Assembly: GCA_900553025.1 (NCBI GenBank) | Contig: USBT01000037.1 | Span: 1 to 11,740, forward strand | Origin: an uncultured Eubacteriales bacterium | GTDB lineage: Bacteria; Bacillota; Clostridia; Peptostreptococcales; Anaerovoracaceae | Direction: 5' to 3' | DNA: 11,740 bases | In this document: piece by piece, positions 4,969-11,740 of the stretch | Layout of the letters: every line of letters begins with the position of its first letter | How positions within the stretch are numbered: the first letter of the stretch is position 1 | Position numbers and translations under genes: made by a program | Notes under the pieces: model-generated | Told to the model about the DNA's origin: nothing | Database searches by the model: none | What the model saw: only the letters and a program-made list of their open reading frames with translations

Positions 4969-6559
4969 TTTGAATAATAACAATAAGAAAGACAACATAG
5001 AAAATAAAGATAACAACACAATTAATCAGGAGTGTAGCTTTTGTGGCAAATTCAGAGCGGAGGTACCATTTTTGTATGGAAGCGGAGGAACCTTTATTTG
5101 TTCAGACTGCCTTGGGGAAATTCTTGAAGCAAGCAGAACAGGTGGTGATCCCGTTATTTTATCGATGGATCTTGAAAACGAGAGCAGAGCAATCAGACGC
5201 TTTCTTGATGACGAGATTATGGAATCAGAATTTGATGATGACTTTGAGGAGTTCGATGAAGATGATGAGGAATATGAATTTGGCGGACCCTTTGGTGAAA
5301 AAGACTACGATCTTGCGAATCTATCACCCGATGCACTGCATCTTCTTGAGAGCCTCAAAATGTTCCAATTAGATCAAATGGATCAAGGCTTTCAAAAGAA
5401 TCACACCCAAAACTCTAGAGGTTCAATGCATGAAGATAAGGATTTTCATCTGATAACACCAGAGGAGATTTTCGAAGCATTGAGCGAATATGTAATAGGT
5501 CAGGAGGAAGCCAAGAAAAGTCTAGCCGTAGCCGTTTATAACCACTACAAACGTATTTTGTACTTAGAAAAGCATAAAGATCAGGATGTTGAACTTCAAA
5601 AAAGTAATATTGTAATGTTCGGACCGACAGGCTCGGGAAAAACTTTACTTGCTCAGACATTGGCTAAACTACTTGAAGTACCTTTTGCAATAGCAGATGC
5701 AACCGCACTTACAGAAGCTGGATACGTTGGTGAGGATGTTGAAAATATTTTATTAAGGCTGCTTCAGGCTGCAGACTACGATATTGAAAGAGCTCAGAGA
5801 GGCATAATCTATGTCGATGAGATTGACAAAATAGCGAGAAAAAGCGACAATCCGTCCATAACTAGGGATGTTTCAGGCGAGGGTGTTCAGCAGGCGCTGC
5901 TTAAGATTCTTGAGGGAACAGTGGCAAATGTGCCTCCGCAGGGCGGAAGAAAGCATCCACACCAGGAGTTTATCCAGTTTGACACTACAAATGTTTTGTT
6001 TATTTGTGGTGGAGCTTTTGCAGGACTTGATGAGGTAATTAAAAAGAGGATGGGCGACAAGACCATCGGCTTTAACGCTGATAAGAAAACGCGAATCCTC
6101 GCAGATGATGAGATAATAGCAAATGTTGAACCTGAGGACTTGTTGCATTTTGGCCTCATACCTGAATTTATAGGAAGACTGCCTGTACTTGTGGCGCTTA
6201 ATGAGCTCGACGAGGAAGCGCTGATTAGCATAATGACTAAGCCGAAGAATGCTATTTTGAAACAGTATCAGAGTCTATTTGAAATGGATAATGTGAAATT
6301 AACGGCTGAAAAAGGTGCACTTGAAGCCATTGCTAAGATGGCTATGGATAGGAAGACGGGTGCACGTGGGCTCAGAAGCATATTCGAAAATATTTTGCGC
6401 AACCAAATGTTTCACATACCGTCTTTGTCAGACGTTGAAGAATGTGTTATTACGAAAAAATCGGTTCAAGAGGGAAGCGAACCTAAGATAATAAAAAAGA
6501 AAAGCAGTAGACGAAAACCTGAAACTGAAAATAAGCAAAACAGAGCTTTGGAAAACTAA
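4961..6559 (+). CDS. clpX: ClpX ATPase with an unusually long acidic linker
   Basis: The AAA+ unfoldase of ClpXP. The zinc-binding domain has C25, C28, C47 and C50 (CSFC and CSDC). The AAA+ core begins near ITPEEIFEALSEYVIGQ (165-181). It contains Walker A GPTGSGKT at 221-228, pore loop GYVGED at 254-259, Walker B IIYVDEID at 282-289, RKH loop at 330-332, the ClpP-docking IGF loop at 369-371, arginine finger R406 and sensor-2 GARGLR at 467-472. All key residues are present. It is long: 532 residues against roughly 420 usually. The excess is an Asn/Lys-rich N terminus (about 1-24), about 100 residues between zinc finger and core with 17 acidic residues among 83-106, and a basic tail (about 499-532). 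I start it at ATG 4961, overlapping clpP by eight bases, rather than at an in-frame TTG at 4955. The RBS is weak, so coupling to clpP is likely. Confidence 0.95.
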   Translation: MSSLNNNNKKDNIENKDNNTINQECSFCGKFRAEVPFLYGSGGTFICSDCLGEILEASRTGGDPVILSMDLENESRAIRRFLDDEIMESEFDDDFEEFDEDDEEYEFGGPFGEKDYDLANLSPDALHLLESLKMFQLDQMDQGFQKNHTQNSRGSMHEDKDFHLITPEEIFEALSEYVIGQEEAKKSLAVAVYNHYKRILYLEKHKDQDVELQKSNIVMFGPTGSGKTLLAQTLAKLLEVPFAIADATALTEAGYVGEDVENILLRLLQAADYDIERAQRGIIYVDEIDKIARKSDNPSITRDVSGEGVQQALLKILEGTVANVPPQGGRKHPHQEFIQFDTTNVLFICGGAFAGLDEVIKKRMGDKTIGFNADKKTRILADDEIIANVEPEDLLHFGLIPEFIGRLPVLVALNELDEEALISIMTKPKNAILKQYQSLFEMDNVKLTAEKGALEAIAKMAMDRKTGARGLRSIFENILRNQMFHIPSLSDVEECVITKKSVQEGSEPKIIKKKSSRRKPETENKQNRALEN

Positions 6560-6578
6560 TTTGAGAAAGGGGTAATAT

Positions 6579-8933
6579 ATGCAAAAAAAAGACGATACGA
6601 AATTGATTTTTCCTTGCATTGCATTAAGAGGGGTTACAGCCTTCCCAGGCACAATTACCACTTTTGATGTAGGGCGTGAAAAGTCCCTCCGTGCACTCGA
6701 TAAGGCCGTCGAGGGAAAGAAACTTTTATATGTTGCAACTCAGACCGATGAGGATATTCAAATTCCCACATTCGATGATATGTACGAAATAGGGACACTA
6801 GTATATGTCAAGCAAGTGCTGAAGATGCACGGAGATGTTGCAAGAGTGCTTGTGGAAGGTATTACAAGGGCTAAGGTAGCTGAGGTTATATCCGATGATG
6901 ACTATCTAGCTGCAACAATTTATGAGCTAAAAACGGAAATAGCAATGGATGATCTCATAATTGAGGATAAAACCATGATTAGATTTTTGAGGAATCTATT
7001 TATGGAATACGCTGAAATCTTTTCTCTAAGAGAGCCAGATGCGGCAAGACTTGTTTTCACATCTGAGGACCCTGTATTTATTGTTGACTGCATCGCAAAT
7101 CAACTTGATATTACCTATACGAGAAAGCAAAAGATTCTGGAGGAAAGTGATTTCCATCAGAGACTGATTCATATTACCAATATTCTAAGTGAAGAAATCG
7201 AAATCGCTAAGATGGAGAATCAGATTTCTGAAGAACTTAAAAAGAGCATGGATGAAAACCAGAAGGAATATGTTCTAAGAGAAAAGATGAAGGTTATTCA
7301 ATCTGAACTTGGAATTGGCGATGAGGTTGTAGAAAGTGAGAATTGGTCTGAAAAACTAAAGGAGCTTAATCTTGATGATGAAATAACAAAGAAGGTTCAA
7401 CGCGAAATAGACAAGTATTCAAAAATGCCGCCATCATCTCCAGAGAGCTCTGTCATCAGAAATTATGTTGAGACAATATTGGAACTGCCTTGGAACACAT
7501 CTTCCGAGGGTAATTCTGATCTAAAAAAAGCCGAAAAAATTCTTGAGCGTGAGCATTATGGACTAGAGAAGGTTAAGGAGAGAATCCTAGAATATCTTGC
7601 AGTAGTTCATCTATCAAAGGGAATAAAGGGCCCTATTTTGTGCTTAGTTGGTCCTCCTGGAGTAGGTAAGACTTCGATTGCAAAATCAATTGCTAATGCG
7701 ACGGGGAGGAGCTTTGTGAGAATGTCCCTTGGCGGAGTTAGGGACGAAGCTGAGATTAGAGGACATAGGAGGACGTACATAGGTGCTATACCTGGTAGAA
7801 TTATAACATCGCTAAAGGACGCGGGCACTAACAATCCTCTGTTCTTATTCGATGAGGTTGACAAAATAGGTGCAGACTTTAAGGGCGATCCAGCAGATGC
7901 TTTACTTGAGGTTCTGGATCCAGAACAAAACAATACTTTTAAGGATCACTTCCTCGATGTGCCATTTGATTTGTCAAAGATAATGTTTATTACGACTGCA
8001 AATACAATTGATACAATTCCAAGACCACTTCTTGATAGGATGGAAGTAATTGAGGTTTCTGGATACACGGAAGAAGAAAAAATAAAAATTGCTCAGAAGT
8101 ATTTGATTCCAAAGAAGCTTAAGGAGCATGGTCTAACCAAAAACAATTTGAAAATTGGCAAGAAAACTCTTTCGGATATTATAAACTATTACACAAGAGA
8201 ATCAGGTGTCAGAAGCCTTGAGAGAGAAATTGCAAATCTTTGCAGAAAGGTTGCTAGGAAGGTTGTAACGGAAGCAACGAGCGACAATGGGAATTGTGAT
8301 ATTTCCGAGATTACGTATAGGATAAGTCCACCTGACATTGAAGAATATTTAGGAAAGAAAAAGTTCAGGTATGATACTATTTCCTCAAAGGCTCAGGTTG
8401 GTGTAGCTACGGGCATGGCATGGACCCAGGTTGGAGGCGATACGCTGTCTATAGAAACCTCATGCGTCAATGGTACAGGAAAACTCCAGCTTACCGGTAA
8501 CCTTGGAGATGTTATGCAGGAGTCTGCAAAGGCTGCTGTTACATACATAAGGTCGATTTCTAAAGATATTGATATTGCTGATGATTTCTACAAAACAATG
8601 GACATTCACATTCATGTGCCGGAGGGGGCTGTTCCAAAGGACGGACCTTCTGCAGGTGTTACAATGTTTACATCAGTCGTTTCAGCTTTAACTCATAAGC
8701 CAATAAGAAATGATGTATCAATGACTGGAGAAATAACGCTTAGAGGCAAGATTCTTCCTGTCGGTGGAATTAAGGAAAAGGTATTAGCTGCACACAGAGC
8801 AGGTATTAAAAAAATCTTGCTTCCAAGAGAGAATGAAAGAGATATCGATGAAATACCTGAAAGCGTTAGAAACAAGCTCTCTTTTGTGCTCTTAGATGAG
8901 GCTAAGGATGCATTAAAGGATGCTCTGGTATAA
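6579..8933 (+). CDS. lon: ATP-dependent Lon protease (LonA type)
   Basis: A 784-residue soluble AAA+ serine protease that removes misfolded and regulatory proteins. The N-terminal substrate-binding domain begins with FPCIALRGVTAFPGT (11-25) and runs to about 205, followed by a helical, charged segment (about 205-285). The AAA+ module has Walker A GPPGVGKT at 358-365 and Walker B FLFDEVDKI at 422-430. The protease domain has the Ser-Lys dyad, S691 in KDGPSAG and K734 in IKEKVLAA. Length is normal for LonA and there is no transmembrane segment, so it is not LonB. ATG at 6579 has a good AAAGGGG six bases upstream, 19 bases after clpX. Only two bases separate its stop from ysxC. Position after tig-clpP-clpX fits a protein-quality-control operon. 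Confidence 0.97.
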   Translation: MQKKDDTKLIFPCIALRGVTAFPGTITTFDVGREKSLRALDKAVEGKKLLYVATQTDEDIQIPTFDDMYEIGTLVYVKQVLKMHGDVARVLVEGITRAKVAEVISDDDYLAATIYELKTEIAMDDLIIEDKTMIRFLRNLFMEYAEIFSLREPDAARLVFTSEDPVFIVDCIANQLDITYTRKQKILEESDFHQRLIHITNILSEEIEIAKMENQISEELKKSMDENQKEYVLREKMKVIQSELGIGDEVVESENWSEKLKELNLDDEITKKVQREIDKYSKMPPSSPESSVIRNYVETILELPWNTSSEGNSDLKKAEKILEREHYGLEKVKERILEYLAVVHLSKGIKGPILCLVGPPGVGKTSIAKSIANATGRSFVRMSLGGVRDEAEIRGHRRTYIGAIPGRIITSLKDAGTNNPLFLFDEVDKIGADFKGDPADALLEVLDPEQNNTFKDHFLDVPFDLSKIMFITTANTIDTIPRPLLDRMEVIEVSGYTEEEKIKIAQKYLIPKKLKEHGLTKNNLKIGKKTLSDIINYYTRESGVRSLEREIANLCRKVARKVVTEATSDNGNCDISEITYRISPPDIEEYLGKKKFRYDTISSKAQVGVATGMAWTQVGGDTLSIETSCVNGTGKLQLTGNLGDVMQESAKAAVTYIRSISKDIDIADDFYKTMDIHIHVPEGAVPKDGPSAGVTMFTSVVSALTHKPIRNDVSMTGEITLRGKILPVGGIKEKVLAAHRAGIKKILLPRENERDIDEIPESVRNKLSFVLLDEAKDALKDALV

Positions 8934-8935
8934 AC

Positions 8936-9541
8936 ATGGATAATAAGATAAATAAATCAGAAATACTTGCGGTTGCTGTTAAAAAAGAACAGTACCCTGA
9001 ATCAGGTCCGATGGAAATTGCCTTTGCAGGTAGGTCGAATGTCGGAAAGTCATCACTTCTGAATCTTATAACAGGGCGCAGAAAGCTTGCGAGAATAAGT
9101 GGAAGCCCCGGTAAGACAAGGACGATTAATTTTTATTCCATCAATGATGATTGCTTTAGAATAGTCGATCTCCCAGGATATGGATATGCCAAGGTTTCTA
9201 AAGCTGAAACATTAAAATGGGGTCAAATGATTGAGGAGTACCTGATTGAAAGGACTAACTTACTTAAGGTTATTCAGCTGGTGGATATAAGGCATAAACC
9301 GACAAAGCAGGATGTTCAGATGTATGACTTTTTGAAATATTACAGCCTTGATGGGATTGTTGTCGCAACCAAGGCGGATAAAATTTCAAATAATGAGAGA
9401 GGGAAGTCACTAAAGCTTATTAGACAAACTCTTGGAATGCGTGTTTCTGACGAAATTTATCCAGTTTCTGCTTTGAATAAGACGGGACATGAACCTCTGA
9501 TTGATAAATTGTTTTGTTTATGTGAGAAAGGTGAGATGTAA
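8936..9541 (+). CDS. ysxC: Ribosome biogenesis GTPase YsxC/EngB
   Basis: A 201-residue TRAFAC-class GTPase needed for late assembly of the large ribosomal subunit. All GTP motifs are visible: G1 GRSNVGKS at 32-39, the G2 region GKTRTINFY at 59-67, G3 DLPGYG at 78-83, G4 TKAD at 145-148, and G5 SAL at 178-180. Length matches the family (about 195-210). ATG at 8936 lies two bases after the lon stop, with no strong RBS, so it probably depends on lon translation. Linkage of ysxC to lon is common in Firmicutes, so this order supports the assignment. hpt begins immediately after its stop codon. Confidence 0.96.
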   Translation: MDNKINKSEILAVAVKKEQYPESGPMEIAFAGRSNVGKSSLLNLITGRRKLARISGSPGKTRTINFYSINDDCFRIVDLPGYGYAKVSKAETLKWGQMIEEYLIERTNLLKVIQLVDIRHKPTKQDVQMYDFLKYYSLDGIVVATKADKISNNERGKSLKLIRQTLGMRVSDEIYPVSALNKTGHEPLIDKLFCLCEKGEM

Positions 9542-9542
9542 A

Positions 9543-10076
9543 ATGGATAATGAAATGGAGATAAAGGGAAAAATTCTTTTTACACAGCAGCAGATTTGGG
9601 AACGTGCAAAGGAACTGGGATATCAAATCTCAAAAGACTATGAAGGTGAAGAGCTTATTGTGCTTGGAACCCTCAAAGGTGCAATTATCTGGATGGGAGA
9701 CGTTCTAAAAAATTTGACACTGGATACTAAGATAGATTTTGTATCTGCTTCAAGCTACGGCTCCGGGACAACAAGCTCTGGCGTAGTTAAGATTACAAAG
9801 GATATTGATATGGATTTGTTCCACAAAAATATACTTATAATCGAGGACATAATAGATACGGGCACGACACTTAAGTTCCTTAAAGATTACATTGAGGAGC
9901 GAAATCCTAAATCTGTTAAAATTTGTACCCTTTTGGACAAGCCTTCGAGGCGAAAGGCTGATGTTAAGGGTGACTATGTGGGCTTTACTGTCGACGATCT
10001 TTTTGTCATAGGGTACGGGCTTGACTATGATCAGAAATATAGAAATTTACCTTATGTAAGTTATTTAGAAGGTTAG
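9543..10076 (+). CDS. hpt: Hypoxanthine(-guanine) phosphoribosyltransferase
   Basis: A cytoplasmic purine-salvage enzyme that joins hypoxanthine or guanine to PRPP, forming IMP or GMP. The 177-residue product carries the PRPP-binding motif ILIIEDIIDTGTTL (97-110), the GTLKGA loop (42-47), a flexible SASSYGSGT segment (68-76) and a purine-site region DLFVIGYGLDYDQKYRNLPYV (152-172). I start it at ATG 9543, one base after the ysxC stop, with AAAGGTGA upstream. A longer in-frame start at 9501 lies inside ysxC and would add 14 residues atypical of the family. The following gene's RBS overlaps its stop codon. Its presence after a protease and ribosome-assembly run suggests a growth-linked transcript. 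Confidence 0.94.
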   Translation: MDNEMEIKGKILFTQQQIWERAKELGYQISKDYEGEELIVLGTLKGAIIWMGDVLKNLTLDTKIDFVSASSYGSGTTSSGVVKITKDIDMDLFHKNILIIEDIIDTGTTLKFLKDYIEERNPKSVKICTLLDKPSRRKADVKGDYVGFTVDDLFVIGYGLDYDQKYRNLPYVSYLEG

Positions 10077-10085
10077 GAGAAAAAC

Positions 10086-10748
10086 ATGAAGAAAGTCAAC
10101 TATATAATTTCATATTTATTAGTTGTTTGCTTTCTGATTTCTGTTTTAACTCTTTCATCGACTTTGACGCTCCACACGAGTGCAACATACAATTTCAACT
10201 TTAACGATGGTGTTGCATTTAAAAAGGCTCCAGCACCTGTAGAACCGAATAAAATATCAAGCGAATTGACCAAATATCTAATTTCTCCTTCAAAGGAAAA
10301 ATTTCAAATTTATGAAGTCAACGGAAGGTACAAGGATCCTATTTTCAACAAAAAAGAACAAGAAGTGATGAAAAGGGTTAAAACAATTTTCAGCATTGAA
10401 CTATTTGCCAGTGTACTGAGTGCAGTGGTTTTCTTTGCGTTGTATAGATATCTTTATTCAAATGGCTTCAAGGAAGCGCTAGGCAATAGAATGAAATTTG
10501 CATTGTATATTACTTCTGGATGCGTTATTGCAAGAATAATAGCAATCTCAATAAAAACTTTTAGAGTTAGTTTATATGCCAATATGATAGGAATTAAGAT
10601 TGATAAACCTTCAATTTTAATCCCTATTTTTGGAGATCCATTTTTTAAAAGCTATATTATGTTTTCCACGATAATTGCAGTGGTCTTAATTGGGATAACA
10701 ATATATTTTAACAAAAAATTCGTAAAGCCTGTAAGAATTTTTTCGTAA
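10086..10748 (+). CDS. DUF1461/TIGR01906-like integral membrane protein
   Basis: A 220-residue membrane protein with no known biochemical role. Four hydrophobic segments are visible at about 6-26, 101-124, 137-157 and 189-208. A soluble loop of about 75 residues lies between the first and second, probably outside the cell. That loop holds LTKYLISP (61-68) and the stretch DPIFNKKEQEVMKRVKTIF (84-102), reminiscent of the conserved HMxDVK-type region of DUF1461/TIGR01906 proteins of Firmicutes. I base the family call on this pattern and the topology, recalled rather than searched. AGGAG overlapping the hpt stop is about seven bases before the ATG, so it is probably cotranscribed with hpt. No terminator follows. 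Confidence 0.65.
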   Translation: MKKVNYIISYLLVVCFLISVLTLSSTLTLHTSATYNFNFNDGVAFKKAPAPVEPNKISSELTKYLISPSKEKFQIYEVNGRYKDPIFNKKEQEVMKRVKTIFSIELFASVLSAVVFFALYRYLYSNGFKEALGNRMKFALYITSGCVIARIIAISIKTFRVSLYANMIGIKIDKPSILIPIFGDPFFKSYIMFSTIIAVVLIGITIYFNKKFVKPVRIFS

Positions 10749-10841
10749 AGGAATATTTATAAAATCAGAATTTATCGAAACGTATCAAAAGCGAAAAATG
10801 CGTAATACGAGATATGCTGTTTAACTTGAAAGGATTTTTTA

Positions 10842-11708
10842 ATGGAATATAAGGTTGACTATCATTTTCACTCAACATTTTCAGATGGCACAAAAAGACC
10901 TACAGAGCTTGTAAAATGGTACAAAAATAATGGCTATGATGAGATTGCTTTGACTGATCATGACGGAATTGATGGTATCAAAGAAGCAAAGATTGCGGCT
11001 GAAGCCCTAGGAATTCAGGTGATATCAGGGGTAGAAATCTCAACCAATCTTTCGGTAGATTTTAAGAACAAACCGATTGATGTCCATGTTCTTGGATATA
11101 GGTTTGATGAGAACAATGCGGAATTGATTTCAAAGCTAAAAGAACTGAGACGTTTCAGAGCAGAACGAAATGATTTGCTGATAAAGAAATTGAACGAAAT
11201 GGGATATGAAATTTCGTATGAGGATATATTAAAATGCACAAACAGATCCAATCAAACTTATATAGGAAAGCCTAATATTGCAGACACACTTGTAGATAAG
11301 GGATATATAAAGAATAGAAATGATGCATTCGAAGATGGTAAATTTCTCGAAAGTCCTGAAATAAAAGCAATTAAAAAAGAACAAATGAATATTGCTGATG
11401 CAATTCATCTAATTAAAGATGCGGGTGGCATAGCCGTTATAGCTCATCCCATGGAAATCTTTGAGGAAGAAAAATATTTTGTTGAAGCTTTGGTGAAATG
11501 CTCGCGCAATATACCAAAAGAGTATTACGGTAAACAGAAGTTTTTCAAATGGTTATTCGAGGAACTGAAGAAACTGAAAAGACAGGGACTTGGAGGTCTC
11601 GAGTGCTACCATCCATCAGCTTCAGAGGAGGATTCGCATAATCTCGTGAAAATTGCCGAGAAGCTGAAGCTTCATATTACTAGGGGCTCGGACTATCACG
11701 GATTATGA
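10842..11708 (+). CDS. PHP-domain metal-dependent phosphoesterase (YciV/RnaAM-like)
   Basis: A 288-residue PHP-domain protein of the type that hydrolyses 3'-phosphonucleotides or trims RNA 5' ends. The expected metal ligands are visible: H8 and H10 in DYHFHSTFSDG with D15, H40 in LTDHD, E65 in SGVEIST, H82 in VHVLGY, H202 in VIAHP, H257 in ECYHPSAS, and D284 and H286 in GSDYHG. It ends two residues after GSDYHG, whereas many relatives continue for about ten or more, so the C terminus is short. A Lys/Phe-rich stretch (about 208-245) before the ECYHPS strand appears longer than usual. ATG at 10842 has AAAGGA seven bases upstream. The 93-bp gap before it shows no convincing promoter or terminator, so cotranscription with upstream genes is open. 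Substrate is not determined. Confidence 0.88.
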   Translation: MEYKVDYHFHSTFSDGTKRPTELVKWYKNNGYDEIALTDHDGIDGIKEAKIAAEALGIQVISGVEISTNLSVDFKNKPIDVHVLGYRFDENNAELISKLKELRRFRAERNDLLIKKLNEMGYEISYEDILKCTNRSNQTYIGKPNIADTLVDKGYIKNRNDAFEDGKFLESPEIKAIKKEQMNIADAIHLIKDAGGIAVIAHPMEIFEEEKYFVEALVKCSRNIPKEYYGKQKFFKWLFEELKKLKRQGLGGLECYHPSASEEDSHNLVKIAEKLKLHITRGSDYHGL

Positions 11709-11740
11709 ATTGAATAATACATATTTTTGGAAATTTAATT

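Noticed and set aside
9222..9228. GGTCAAA inside ysxC as a CtsR half-site
   Set aside because: It is a single copy within coding sequence with no tandem partner and no promoter, so it is a chance match.
9501..9542. Longer hpt reading frame starting inside ysxC
   Set aside because: The 14 added residues overlap ysxC coding sequence and are not typical of HPRT. ATG at 9543 has AAAGGTGA upstream and gives the usual length.
10749..10841. Promoter or terminator before the PHP gene, including a CGTAT/ATACG inverted repeat
   Set aside because: TATAAA at about 10758 has no good -35 box, and the inverted repeat has only five base pairs with a 19-base loop. Nothing convincing.

Overview
The window reads as a low-GC, Gram-positive chromosome, most likely an anaerobic Clostridia-type Firmicute. 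The evidence is AT-rich spacers, strong GGAGG-type ribosome binding sites, TATAAT promoters, and the protein-quality-control order tig-clpP-clpX-lon-ysxC. I see no transposase, integrase, CRISPR array, rRNA or tRNA. The genus cannot be read from the sequence alone.

Left part (1-1776, minus strand). Positions 1-394 hold no gene. They carry a near-consensus minus-strand promoter and a ribosome binding site for a gene that should begin just off the left edge, a 22-bp perfect palindrome, and a likely terminator for the deoC-crp transcript. Next come a Crp/Fnr-type regulator and deoC (deoxyribose-phosphate aldolase), probably cotranscribed with deoC first. A 26-bp tandem repeat joins the two genes.

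Middle part (1777-3019). Two extended -10 elements on opposite strands overlap at 1868-1883. They can drive deoC-crp leftward and a CYTH-domain gene rightward. The CYTH protein resembles YgiF-type triphosphate tunnel enzymes but appears to carry two insertions. The spacer after it contains 23-bp tandem repeats and then a promoter for tig, overlapped by GTGTAAA direct and inverted repeats that look like an operator.

Right part (3020-10748, plus strand). This is a compact run: tig (trigger factor), clpP, clpX, lon, ysxC/engB (ribosome-assembly GTPase), hpt (purine salvage) and a DUF1461-like membrane protein. Gaps are small or the genes overlap, so it probably forms one operon linking nascent-chain folding, ATP-dependent proteolysis and ribosome assembly. 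ClpX is unusual: about 100 residues, including a very acidic stretch, separate its zinc finger from its AAA+ domain. A PHP-domain phosphoesterase follows at 10842-11708 after a 93-bp gap.

No single new system is evident. The best leads are the ClpX acidic linker, the two insertions in the CYTH protein, the symmetric bidirectional promoter, the hairpin between the deoC ribosome binding site and start codon, the tig operator-like repeats, and two sets of short tandem repeats beginning at gene 3' ends.
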